Both the position numbers and the translations under genes were made by a program. DNA of 64,000 nucleotides from Solen grandis (Eukaryota; Mollusca; Bivalvia; Adapedonta; Solenidae): contig CM037789.1 in assembly GCA_021229015.1 (NCBI GenBank), forward strand, positions 38,077,120 through 38,141,119. Direction: 5' to 3'. A model generated the notes under the pieces. That model ran no database searches. It had not been told where the DNA came from and saw only the letters and a program-made list of their open reading frames with translations. Shown one piece after another: positions 1 to 11,240 of the stretch; the stretch's first letter is position 1; every line of letters starts with the position of its first letter.

Positions 1-607
1 TCAGCCACAGAATTTAGTATTCCGTATATATAAGAAAAAATATGTTTTGTATGTATGGAGTACTATTATTTTCAGAATTTTATTTTAAATTACTGAACTT
101 CAAATCCCTGTGATATTTATTTCAATTTAAAAACACACACTCACAGACAAGTGAATTTATATCTAAGTCTTTAAATAATTTATTTTACAACAAGAAAATT
201 ACCAAGAAACAGCTGATTTCTCCATACTGCCTGGGTTTTTTTTTTCTTTCAACGCCCGAATAGTCAGCCCTTTAATAATTTAAATTTAACGGTTTGACAG
301 ATTGCGGGAAAATAATCGCAATATCGCTGACCAATTTCGCAGCGTAAAAATCCGAATCATCCCGAAATGTACTGCGCTGCTGGTCCAGGTTGTTGTCCTT
401 TTTCTCGGATTCGCATATATTTCAAACAAATAAACATTCAAAGAAGGATTATTTTCACGACAATTTTGTATAATTCGATAGAGAAATATATATTTGAGTG
501 ATTCCGTATGTTAACTTCATAGATTTATTTGAATGATTTGAAAAAAACGGAGTTGAAGCGAGTCGACCCCTGAAAAGATGTCCACCCTTATTGATAGTGT
601 ATGTACA
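1..607. other. AT-rich intergenic, nothing recognised
   Basis: No open frame with protein-like composition, no RNA gene and no clear repeat was recognised. The stretch is AT-rich with short poly-T runs. Confidence 0.5.
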
Positions 608-638
608 GTGTGTGTGTGTGTGTGTGGTGTGTGTGTAT
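608..638. repeat. (GT)n microsatellite
   Basis: A run of TG dinucleotides broken once by an extra G (TGGTG). Simple slippage repeat; it causes the histidine/threonine-rich open frame on the other strand, which is not a gene. Confidence 0.95.
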
Positions 639-689
639 GGGAGCAAGTCCCTGTGGCCTAGGTCACACATTCAGGATTTTTACTGCCGT

Positions 690-1180
690 CCTTGATAGGA
701 CCATTCCCGTTTAAAATGTGTCAAAAGTCTGATCAAGATCCTGTGATTCGTGGCTGGAAATTCAAACTTTTATTAAAATTTGTAAAAAACATTTATTTAA
801 TCACGACAACAATCAGATATTGTTCAGGAGGCGTCCCGATCCAGCCGTTTCCAGCAGAATTCGTCCCGATTATCCGTTCTCAATCCGATTCTGATCCGAT
901 ACAGCAGAATTTGTCACGACATAGTCACGATTGTAATCCGACTAGACAAAATCGGCTGAGTTTCCCGAATGTTACGGGACGCACCTAACTGTCAGGAGTG
1001 CTTGGCCGACCTCTCCGGACCATTCCCGATCCGTAGGACTCTGTTACGAACATATACGACTGCGTTCAGACAATGATAGGACATTGAGGATAGTAATCCG
1101 ACTTTTTCGCTTTTCGTGTCGTAGCGCTGTCTGATCTCAAACGGGAGCCATAATCGACACTGTGTGAACGCCGCATTACA
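690..1180. other. CCGAT-rich degenerate repeat block
   Basis: This block is less AT-rich than its surroundings and reuses short words: CATTCCCG near 692 and 1020, CGTCCCGAT near 833 and 861, and CAGCAGAATT followed by a GTC word twice near 852 and 903. It looks like an old, diverged repeat or transposon remnant. The open frame across it (692-988) has no recognisable domain. Confidence 0.3.
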
Positions 1181-1507
1181 GACAAATTAGCTTGCAGCGT
1201 CTTGAACGGATGACATGTGTTGATCATTTTGTTAAAAACGTCTACACTTATACACGCTCATGGTATCTCAAGCTGGCAATTAAATTACATTGTACTATAA
1301 CATATATTTTCACCTAGGTTATCATTTATCATAAATTTGGACTATAGCTTGTACAAAACAATAAAGTCGGGAAATTGCAATGTTTCAACAACGGTCTAAA
1401 TGACATGTGTCAAAACGCTCAAAGGATTATGGGTAACACAATGCTGCAACTGATATTCATAAGTAACGTAAATAAAATGATTTGACAAAACATTAAATCA
1501 TTGTCAA

Positions 1508-1823
1508 CACTTGTTTAATTTGTTTGTTTGTTTGTTCGGTTTAACGTCCCACCGACAGTATTTCAGTCATTTGGAGACGATGTCTACTTAATGCAGTTAT
1601 AGTGCTGCCACACTGCAGTATCACGTCGTAGACATGTGGCATGATATCACACCCAGTCACATTATCCTGATACCGGGCCAACCAGTCCTGCAACTACCCT
1701 TATATGCTAAGTGTCAAGCAAGGGAGCTATAACAGTACCATTTTTTACGACTTTGGTATCGAACCCACGACCTCCCGCTCTCGAGGCGGACGCTCTAAAC
1801 ACTCGGCCACCGGGAACGGTACA
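1508..1823 (-). mobile_element. tRNA-derived SINE, family 1, full-length copy
   Basis: Read on the minus strand, the head is tRNA-like, with an A-box-like TGGCCGAGTGTT and a B-box-like GGTTCGATACC. A conserved body follows, then the 3' word ATGACTGAAATACTGTCG and a (CAAA)n tail near 1508-1530. About 305 bp long. Other copies or parts lie at 12902-13175, 20920-20992, 23460-23741, 27664-27907 and 29917-29985. SINEs of this build are transcribed by RNA polymerase III and moved by a partner LINE; the partner is not identified here. Confidence 0.85.
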
Positions 1824-1914
1824 CCTGTTTAGCTAGTAATATCAATATGATATAAGTAAAAAGTTTTTTTTTTCAATTTATATGACTAATACATATCTGT
1901 AAACTTACATTTTC

Positions 1915-2715
1915 CGAAAATGCTTCAATTAAGGTGAAAGCGAAAGTAGGATATTTTATGAAAATTCTTACAAATGGCTTTATATTCGTATTTTTTATGT
2001 TTTTTCCTTATTTCTTGATCAATTTCAAAACTCTAGGTGCCAAAATAATCGTCTTAAAATTCTCTACATCTCACTTGCTTAATGTAAAACTTATTTCTAA
2101 TGATTCTTAAGATATAAGTCGTAAAATTCTGACATGACGGCAAAATCGCTGAAATTCTATATGTTTAAATTTTTATTTTTGATGTTACTTCCTTATACTT
2201 TGCGCAATTTCAAAACTTAAGGTACCAAAATAATCGTCTTAAAATTCTCTACATCTCACTTGCTTAATGTAAAACTTATTTCTAATGATTCTTAAGATAT
2301 AAGTCGTAAAATTCTGACATGACGGCAAAATCGCTGAAATTCTATATGTTTAAATTTTTATTTTTGATGTTACTTCCTTATACTTTGATCAATTTCAAAA
2401 CTTAAGGTACCAAAATAATCGTCTTAAAATTCTCTACATCTCATTCGCTGAATGTGTTGACTTATTTCATATGGGTTTTAAGATATAAGCCTTGAAACTC
2501 TTACATAACGACAAAATCGCTGAAATTCTACATGTTTAAATTCTTATTTTTGATGTAACTTCCTTATACTTGGATCAATTTCAAAACTTTAGGTACCAAA
2601 ATAATTGTCTTAAAATTCTCTACATTTCACACGCTTTATGTTTGGAATATTTTTAATACTTTTTGAGATACAAGCTCTTAAACCTCTTGAAAAATGAAAA
2701 AATCACCAAAGCTAT
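1915..2715. repeat. Tandem array of ~185-bp units, about four copies
   Basis: The word CAAAATAAT(C/T)GTCTTAAAAT recurs at 2041, 2226, 2411 and about 2598, a spacing of 185-186 bp. The middle copies are nearly identical, so that part of the array is recent. Weaker relatives continue to about 3010 and reappear around 4540-4900. No frame stays open through the array, so it is non-coding. Confidence 0.9.
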
Positions 2716-3697
2716 ATGCACGAATTTCGTTTTTTCCCCATTACTCCATGAATCTTAGGTCAATCATTAAACTTTAAGCATCAAAAGAACGGCCAAACAT
2801 TGCTCTACAAATAATATTCATCATCATATTTTCAAAAATCAAAGAATTTCGAGATATAAACTGTTAAACACACTGAGGGTTACCGAATTTTGTTTTTTCC
2901 GCCATAACTCAACCGATTCAACCCCGATCATCAAAAACTAAATATAATCTGAAAGGTCTTTCTAAGCACTACAAATTATACTCATAGTGTCTCGATAGAA
3001 TATTTACCGTTTTTGAGATATTTAAGGCCGAAGAAAAACCCGATAATTGATATATGACCTTGACCTTTGGGATTTTCCGGAAACGGAAGTGACATGGCTC
3101 TATAGATTCTAATACTGCATCTTCAGACAAAATTTCAAGTAAATCATGCAAAAAATAAAGCCTACAGGGCTTAAAAACCGTTAAGTTTTAATACGAAAGT
3201 TTTAAGAGCATTATGACGTCATGTGACGTCATATCGCGTTCATCTTTTCAGAATGTATAGAAGATCTGGAAACTAATATTCAGCCTAAATCTCAGCTTTC
3301 TAGCTTTTCTGGAAGCGATTTTATACGCATTTGAAATTTGACGTCATAGGTTCGAATCTTGGATTCGCCATAAAACATTTGCCTTTTCGAATTTGGAAAA
3401 ACGGACACGGGGATGCACAACTAGAGCCTAACATACACATTCTGTGAAATTTTGATGAAAATCGATCCAGCAATAATGGCTGTAGACCGCGTACAAACTT
3501 TTTCACCTGACGTCAAATCTGACGTTATATGACGTCATATGAATATACAACTCATTGCATCCGAAAGCTCATGGTTTGAAATATATGCCATAAAATTTTC
3601 ATTGTTCTGAGTCAATGGCAACACCTCGAAATTAACACAAATATAAGAGGAAGAAAAAAAGAATAAGAAGAAGAAGAAGCAGAAGAATAACTAGATG
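2716..3697. repeat. Diverged repeat with early CRE-containing unit
   Basis: Holds worn relatives of the 185-bp unit, then an older copy of the sequence that is triplicated at 5024-6290. It shares phrases such as GGTTCGAATCTTGGATTC near 3350 and GACCGCGTACAAACTTTT near 3485. TGACGTCA octamers lie at 3214, 3224, 3339, 3508 and 3530. A GAA-rich stretch closes the block at about 3645-3690. Confidence 0.75.
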
Positions 3698-3717
3698 TCA
3701 TTCGTTTAAACGAATGA
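3698..3717. repeat. Perfect 20-bp palindrome
   Basis: TCATTCGTTTAAACGAATGA is its own reverse complement. It follows the GAA-rich end of the repeat block and is followed at once by AGGACTTTCTGC, the left arm of the hairpin seen complete at 6422-6452. It probably marks the end of one repeat copy. Confidence 0.9.
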
Positions 3718-4445
3718 TAGGACTTTCTGCAACATCTGCTTTATATAGTATATATAGAAGATGACATAATAGATAATCTGTCCAAATTGCAACTTTCTAT
3801 CTCCTCTATTTCTATATAAATAGCACAAATAGAACACATTCTGTGAATTTTAATAAAAGTCCGCCCATATCTTGCACATGTAGTTTACATACAACATTTA
3901 TACTATGTCATATGACATGAAAGAAAAATGAAACAGTGTTCAAATGTAAGTTTCTAACTTTCATCACACATAGAATTTCATCACTCCAGCTCAGTTGTAA
4001 CCTTGTTTAATTTTAGCCTCATTAGGAAGAAGTATTGAATATTTGTATAGTGCTATATCCTTTCGACACCTGTAACGTAGTTAATCGTATTTAGCGATTT
4101 TGGCGTGTTTGGGCTTCCGTAGTTTTGCCATAAATTCCTGGAATTTCGAACTATGGTGATATTTTGAAAGGTAACATCCCAGCCTACAAACTGATGCAAT
4201 ATGAATATCGTTAGCATAACAATGCAGTTTTTAGATGGTCTAAAATGTGGGGCTGCGTGTGAATTTTTCAAGGCTTGCAAACTGCTCGCTAGCTACATAG
4301 TGTTGCAAATACGGATTTTTGTCTTGTGCCGTTGTACATGTATTAACTTCAATGCTTATTTTGGAAACAGTCAACATTCGACAAAAAACAACAACAACAA
4401 CAACAAACAAAAAAAAAATCAAGATATAGCCCATCAATTGCAATT

Positions 4446-4481
<36 letters not shown>

Positions 4482-5023
4482 TCGTTGCGCAACTATTTTA
4501 GCTTGGTGACCCCTGCGCGTGACCTTTTCCATATTTTTATGATGCATGATTATGAAATATCTTATTCTCCATGTAACTTTCTTATATGAAGTCCAATTTC
4601 AATAAACTTGGTACCGTTAGAAAGCTCTTAAAACATGCTACATTTTACATGCATAATGTATAAACTTATCTTCAGTCGTTTCTGAGATATTGACTGTTAA
4701 ACCTCAAGAAAACAGCATATTATCAGCAAAATTAGCTTCATTTCATTTAGTTTTTTTGCTTATAACTTTGTATTGCGTAAACCAATTTTAATAAACTAAA
4801 TATCTTTGGAAACGTCAATTATTCAGCTATAATTCGTATTCATACATATATTTACAAAAATCGATATTTATTGAGATATGGCTACATATATGCAGTAGGG
4901 GTGAAATCAAAATTTCCTCACGTGCCTAATAACCCATAAACATTTCATCGTCCTAGGACTATTGCAACATATTAAAATAAGCGTTTAGTTAGGAAGAAGA
5001 AAAGAATAATAATAATAAACAAA
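3718..5023. other. Mixed repeat remnants and poly-T; no gene
   Basis: Contains a 30-base T run at 4449-4478 and, from about 4540 to 4990, a further diverged relative of the 185-bp unit, ending in a GAA/AAT-rich stretch near 4990-5020. Open frames at 4053-4280 and 4201-4509 overlap on opposite strands and read through low-complexity AAC and T runs; neither looks like a protein. Confidence 0.5.
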
Positions 5024-6290
5024 TGACGTCACGTGACGTCATATGACGTTTATTTTCACATAATTGTTAAGACACCCAGAGACCTACTAACTGACAAAAT
5101 TTCAACTTTCTATCTCAAATAGGACAGTTTTTATAAGCATTTAAATATTGACGTCATTGGTTCGAATCTTGGATCCGCCATATATGCTTGGACTTTTCGA
5201 ATTTTGAAAAACGGACACCGGTATACACAATAAGAACGTAATATACACATTCTGTGAAAATTTGATGAAAATCGGTTCATAAACAATGGCTCTGGACCGC
5301 GTACAAACTTTTGTTGCATATTTCAAGTGTGACGTCATATGACGTCATAGGCTTCTGAAAATCTTTGAAATCGAAATTACAGCATCTGAAGCATGCGGCA
5401 TTAATTTTTCATTGCCCTTCATAAATTTCAAGATATAGAAATAATCTTGTTAGAATTAGAAATTCATTATCATATAATGACGTCACGTGACGTCATATGA
5501 CATTTATTTTCACAAAATGTTTAAGACTCCCAGAGACCTATATACTGACCCAATATCATCTTTCTATCTCAAATAGGACCGATTTTATAAGAATTTGAAA
5601 ATTTACGACCTTGGTTCGAATCTTGGAATCGCTATAGAACCTTGGACTTTTCGAATTTTGAAAAACGGACACCGGGATGCACAACTAGAACTTAATATAC
5701 ACATTCTGTGAAAATTTGATGAAAATCGGTTCATAAACAATGGCTGTAGACCGCGTACAAACTTTTGTTGCATATTTCCAGTGTGACGTCATATGACGTC
5801 ATAGGCATATGAAAATCATAGAAATCAAAATTTCAGCGTTTGAAGCATGTGTCTTTAAATTTTCATTGCCTTTCGACAATTTCAACATATAGAAATATTC
5901 TTGTTAATATTAGAAATACATTATCATATAATGACGTCACGTGACGTCATATGAGAAATATTTTCACAAAATTTTTAAAACTTCTAGAGACCTATATACT
6001 GACTAAATATCAACTTTCTTTCTTAAATAGGACAGATTTTATAAGCATTTAAAAATTTCCGACCTTGGTTCGAATCTTGGATTCGCTATAGAACCATGGA
6101 CTTTTCGAATTTTGAAAAACGGACACCGGGATGCACAACTAGAACTTAATATACACAATCTGTGAAAATTTGATGAAAATCGGTTCACAAACAATGGCTG
6201 TAGACCGCGTACAAACTTTTGTAGCATATTTCAAATGTGACGTCATATGACGTCATAGGCATATGAAAATCATAGAAATCAAAATTTCCT
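5024..6290. repeat. 454-bp tandem repeat x3, dense in CRE palindromes
   Basis: Three head-to-tail copies have a period of exactly 454 bp. Palindrome TGACGTCACGTGACGTCA starts at 5024, 5478 and 5932; a second palindrome, TGACGTCATATGACGTCA, starts at 5330, 5784 and 6238. Each is two TGACGTCA octamers (consensus CREB/ATF site) around a CACGTG or CATATG E-box core. Between them is conserved AT-rich sequence with GGTTCGAATCTTGGA and ACCGCGTACAAACTTTTG. Each copy holds at least four CRE octamers, and the first has a fifth at 5149. Factor binding is not shown by the sequence. Confidence 0.95.
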
Positions 6291-6421
6291 GAGGTGGCTA
6301 ATAAGTCATAAAAATTTCATCGTCCTAGGAGTATTGCAACATAGAAAAATAAGCGTTTAGTTAGGAAGAAAAAAAGAATAATAATAATAAGAAGAAGAAG
6401 AATAAACAGTACAAACCCAAT

Positions 6422-6452
6422 AGGACTTTCTGCCGAAAGGGCAGAAAGTCCT
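6422..6452. repeat. Terminal hairpin of repeat family D (13-bp arms)
   Basis: Left arm AGGACTTTCTGCC (6422-6434), loop GAAAG, right arm GGCAGAAAGTCCT (6440-6452), perfectly paired. A GAA-rich run and the phrase ACAGTACAAACCCAAT precede it. The same phrase plus hairpin recurs at 7688-7734, so this is the end structure of a repeat family rather than a one-off hairpin. Confidence 0.9.
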
Positions 6453-6454
6453 AA

Positions 6455-7690
6455 TAAAACAAGAGGGCCATGATGGCCCTGAATCGCTCACCTGAGTACC
6501 ATTGCTTCAACTGATGTCAAGGTTTTTAAACAGACAAGGATTCTGATATAACTTAATCTAAAACATTTTACCCCTGACAATACTACACACCAAATATCTA
6601 AGCAATGGGCCATATGGTTTCAGAGAAGACTTGGGCGCAGGGTCATTTATCACCGTAGGGCCAAGACTTTGAAAATCTTTGTAATGAACCATTAGATGCT
6701 ACTACATACCAATAATCTTAGCTCTAGGCCTTATGGATTCATAGAAGAAGATTTTTTAAGATTTTCCTATTTAACTCTATGTAAAACAAGTGACCCCTGG
6801 TGGGGGGTCATTTATCACCATAGGCTATGATTTGTACAATCTTGGTAGTGGCCCAAAAGATGATGCTACATACCAAATATCTAAGCTCTAGGCCTTATGG
6901 ATTCATAGAAGAAGATTTTTTAAGATTTTCCTATATAACTCTGTGTAAAACAAGTGACCCCTGGTGGGGGGTCATTTATCACCATAAGCTATGATTTGTA
7001 CAATCTTGGTAGTGGCCCAAAAGATGATGCTACATACCAAATATCTAAGCTCTAGGCCTTATGGATTCATAGAAGAAGATTTTTTAAGATTTTCCTATAT
7101 AACTCTATGTAAAACAAGTGACCCCTGGTGCGGGGTCATTTATCACCATAGGGCTATGATTTGTACAATCTTGGTAGTGGCCCATAAGATGATGCTTCAT
7201 AACAAATATCTAAGCTCTAGGCCTTATGCATTCATGGAAGAAGATTTTTTAAGATTTTCCTATATAACTCTATGTAAAACAAGTGACCCCTGGTGCGGGG
7301 TCAATTTTGACCCCAGGGTCATAATTTGTACAATCCTGGTAGACAGTCATAAGATCATGCTACATACCAAAAATCAAAAGGCTAGGCCTTGTGGTTTCAG
7401 AGAAGAAGATTTTTTAAATTTTCATTTTTAAAATCTATTTTTAGCTCCTGTGACCTAATTATGCAATGGACCAGAACCATTTATACAACTTTAGTAGAGC
7501 TTCATCCAAGAAACATTCCTGCAAAATATTTTTCAAATTGGCCAAGCCGTTTAGGAGGAGATGTTGTTTGAAGCAATTGTTGACGCCGGACGCACGCACG
7601 CACGGACGCACGGACGACGGACGACGGACGCCGGACAAAAGGCGATCAGAAAAGCTCACCTTGAGCACGCTGTGCTCATGTGAGCTAAAA
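6455..7690 (+). mobile_element. Family A hairpin-capped element A1 (alpha modules)
   Basis: The head is AAGAGGGCCATGATGGCCCT followed by TCGCTCACCTGAG, and the tail at 7655-7688 is a hairpin ending in GTGAGCTAAAA. Head CTCACCTGAG and tail GTGAGC are inverted relatives. The interior is a tandem array of 164-bp units: TGACCCCTGG recurs at 6791, 6955, 7119 and 7284. A GAC/CGG triplet-rich stretch (7588-7640) precedes the tail, as in the other copies. No protein-coding capacity is credible; the 146-aa open frame at 6991-7431 is the tandem unit read through. Non-autonomous mobile element by inference. Confidence 0.75.
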
Positions 7691-7708
7691 ACAGTACAAA
7701 CCCAATAT

Positions 7709-7734
7709 GACTTTCTGCCTGTAGGCAGAAAGTC
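7709..7734. repeat. Second family D hairpin (11-bp arms)
   Basis: GACTTTCTGCC, loop TGTA, GGCAGAAAGTC. Together with the preceding ACAGTACAAACCCAAT it duplicates 6405-6450, so element A1 is bracketed by two family D ends. Confidence 0.9.
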
Positions 7735-7740
7735 CTAATT

Positions 7741-8901
7741 AATGCACCAGGTGTTAAAATGACGTCATTACTCGGAATGATACAAATGTACCTACCGTAT
7801 ATTGATGCTGATTATAAATAGCTTAAATGATTACAAGAAAACACGTGATGCTTCACACGACGGGCACGTAAACCGAAATAAGCCAGTAAGTATTTTGAAT
7901 ATAGAATAGTTATATTGATAATATAATAGTTATATAATAGTTATATACGAAATTTGCAGCCTTTGGCGTGCATCCTCTCATATGTAAAACCTAGAAAAAA
8001 ACACGTCATCATGGTTAAGCCAGATTAAAGAAGTCAATGCACAGTTTGTACTTATAATGACAGAAAGGAATTATTTCATTTTAAACACTTTTAACACAAA
8101 CGGGATAACGGAAGTATCTGTGCTGGATATATAATGCTCATATAGTTTTGTTAAAGTTACTTCACCTATTTTGGGAGCTTTATGTGGAACAGAGTTATTT
8201 CCCCTAGACTATTGTTTTTCAAATTAGTAAGAAAATAGTCACATGACCGGTATTTTCGGCCATGTTTTAAAGGTCTGCAACAAATGTTCCACTGTTGTTA
8301 AAACCAATTTGTGTAGCCCCATGTCACCACACAATGTAAGCATAACTCCATATAGTTATAGTATGATTTTCCCCAACATTCTGATAGGGTAACATTTTCT
8401 AAGAATTAATTTATGGCCAATATTTTCTCTCTTTTCTGCCTATTTGTGTGAAACGTAAGGAGCAATGAGATTCCTCTTGCAGTTTTAATCGTAGATAATA
8501 AGAGTTGATTTTATCCGTAACTTGTCAATTTAAAACGCACATAGTTATATGCAGAAGCATTTGATTTGAATCGTTATTAATTATTCATATGTAACTGTTA
8601 TATCGCCTCATTCTTTGAAAATGTATGGAAGGTCAGTGTCGTCATAAGTATGAGTTACATGATATATTTCTGTATACTGTACCTTATTCTTAAGATGTGT
8701 GAAAGGTTTGTGCTGACATAAGTGGTAGTTGCATTGTAAACTTTTAATATGCTGTGCCTTTTTTTTTATTTTGATATGTATGGAAGATTAATGCTGTCAT
8801 AGGTTTTGACTTATAGGCCATTTTCTTGTACTTTCAGTGTTTCACCATACACATATGGTTACGCTTTCTGCGAATAAAGGCAGAACAGTATCTTTGACTG
8901 A

Positions 8902-8904
<3 letters not shown>
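7741..8904. other. AT-rich intergenic, nothing recognised
   Basis: One further CRE octamer TGACGTCA lies at 7760. A loose repeated phrase about a GTATGG(A)AG..TGCTGTCAT theme occurs near 8622, 8690 and 8777, suggesting an old tandem repeat. No coding or RNA gene seen. Confidence 0.4.

Positions 8905-8945
<41 letters not shown>
8905..8945. repeat. (AC)n microsatellite
   Basis: About twenty uninterrupted AC dinucleotides. Confidence 0.97.
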
Positions 8946-8946
<1 letters not shown>

Positions 8947-10860
8947 CAACCATTCATGACTTTCCAAGTTTCGTGTCAATTTTATTTTTAAAAAAAAGGG
9001 AAGAAAGAAAACATATAAAAAGACATAATTATGTGTAAAATAAAATGATAAACCTTAGTTCGATGTAGGTCAGCGCAGTGATAGTCGTGTGTTGCCATTG
9101 TTCCTATATAGCGTCTTGTGATCTTTTGAGAAATGCACGCTATTTATACTGTTTAACATTCACTTTTTTAAACCATAATAATATGATTAAGTTCAACAAT
9201 AATGCGTAATTCATAAACGAAGAAATTATCTTGTTTTGTTATGTCCTACATTAGACACTCAGAGGTTATACTCTTTAAGGAGACTCAATCGGAAGAATTT
9301 GGAAAGAAACTGCATGAGTACAATCATTTCTAATTATCCCAAAGAACCAATCTCTCGCTGTCTAAGTTATATTTAGTAATTTAGTTAGTTGGTATTAAGT
9401 ATATATTTAAAAGAATATATCTTGGACATTTTTATGTTTTTATTTAAGAGAATTAATGTCCGACCGACGATAATAACAGCCGTATGTCCAATACATACAA
9501 ATGAATTGAATTGATGAAAAACTGAAAAATCGACAGTTTCTGAACATGTTTTAACATTTCTTCTCAAAATTTAAAGTTAAGAAAAATATTTTGAAAAAGT
9601 TTAAGTGTGTATTGAACATGTTTTAATGGAAGTTGTGTACAGAAGTTTGTAGAGATTTTAAATTTTGAGATAATCAAGAGTGAACTACACTGATTTCATT
9701 TAGGTAGTTTCTGTTAACTTAAGAGGTAGTCCTTCTGTGTAAGTATTAAACTAAACAATGTAGTATTAATAGATATAAGATAGGTTTAAAGATACTGGAT
9801 TTTAAGATTCCAAATTTCATTCAAGAAAATCTACGCTTGCAAAAATTAATGCTTTGCATTTCACATTCGAATGTTTGATATGTACCCAGTTCACAAAAAG
9901 CGACAACACTAACACTATGTAATGAAGTGGATTTATTGGTACATTTCGTATACAGTTAGTCAGTATGTATACATACACAGGTTTAATCAATAAATAAACA
10001 CAAACACATTTGAGTTAAAAACTTTGTCGTTGGTTTCTTTGTAATATCATATATTCTTTTCACATGTGGTATTAGAAATGAATATTTTCACGAGTAACAA
10101 TGCATATTACTTAAGACTACATCTAAGATTAACAAATGTAATTATCATAATTATTTCATGTTATTTTAACAACTTTTTACTTAAACCATTGGATAGAAAT
10201 CCATATTCTTGATTAGTCCAAGCCTAATAGATTTATGTAAATGATCACTAGTTTTGTTTAAAAAAAAGAAATAAAAAGACGATGTAATGTTACATATCGA
10301 CCCTTTTATTATTCTATCCTCTTTTCTAGCGAGATAACAAAGTTATCATAAAAAAGTGTTTTGACTACATCCTAGTCGCAAATAAATTGCCAGATAATAT
10401 TATTACATCAACGGGATTACTTTTCACCCCCTTTTTTTACTTACTCATTTAATGTTAGTAAACAAGATTATACTACACCTTTGTATGTCCTGTGATAGAG
10501 AGTGGTACACTATGACTAGCTGTTGTCTATTATCTTTGGTAAAGAAGGCGGTAAGGTTCAATTTATATCCGTATTGCTTACTTCATCAAACACCTGCATC
10601 ACAATATGAGGCGTAGTTACAAATATGAAATATAATCCTTTTATTAGTCATCCAGCCGAATTACGTATTGCGTTCTTTACAATAGTTTTCTTCCCTTTTG
10701 AATTTCAAATAAAACAGGTAAGCGATGAAACAGCATCGGTGAACTTTGACGGAAGCTTAAGCTTAATACTGTATGCGCTCTAAAGCTTCAATTGATAGAT
10801 TTTTCACAGATGATATAAATTACATTCTATTTGTGCATCTCGATATACGTTTTCCCAGAT
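8946..10860. other. AT-rich intergenic, nothing recognised
   Basis: Only short, low-complexity open frames; no splice-supported exon, tRNA or recognisable repeat was identified. Confidence 0.4.
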
Positions 10861-11240
10861 TCGTTCTGCGCATGTCTACCGGAAGGCGAAACCCGAAACG
10901 TACAGTCATTTTCGTTATTTCGACTTTCGCCTTTCGAGGCGAAAGGACGACAACACGAAATATGCAACATTGTCGTTATTTCGCATTTCGCGTTTCGGGG
11001 CAAAGACACGAAGACAGGACAAACAAAGGGCGCCAACACGAAAGCTTTCGACCCGCGGACACGAAACATTCAAAGGCGAAACTTTTCGTCCTTTCGCCTG
11101 TTAAAATTTCGTTATTTCGCCTGACATGTTTCGTGTTGTCGTGTTTTCGCCCCGAAAGGCGACAGGCGAAATAACGACAATATGGCATGTTTTCGTTATT
11201 TCGCCTTTCGGGGCGAAGACACGACAACACGAAGTGGCAG
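10861..11240. repeat. Palindromic CGAAA-rich repeat
   Basis: Built from repeated words TTCGTTATTTCGCC, TTTCGGGGCGAA and GACAACACGAA on both strands. The right half is a long imperfect palindrome: the segment from about 11127 to 11180 reads as the reverse complement of about 11188 to 11234, with one 7-base indel, centred near 11184. Dyads such as CCTTTCGAGGCGAAAGG near 10932 recur. It is open in several frames on both strands, which reflects lack of stop words in the repeat, not a gene. Probably a foldback transposon remnant or satellite fragment. Confidence 0.8.

Noticed and set aside
5024..6290. CRISPR-like array
   Set aside because: Units are 454 bp, contiguous and lack short repeats with unique spacers; the sequence is clearly animal.
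6991..7431. 146-aa open frame with internal repeats
   Set aside because: It is the 164-bp alpha module read through three times; it carries the same drift as non-coding copies.
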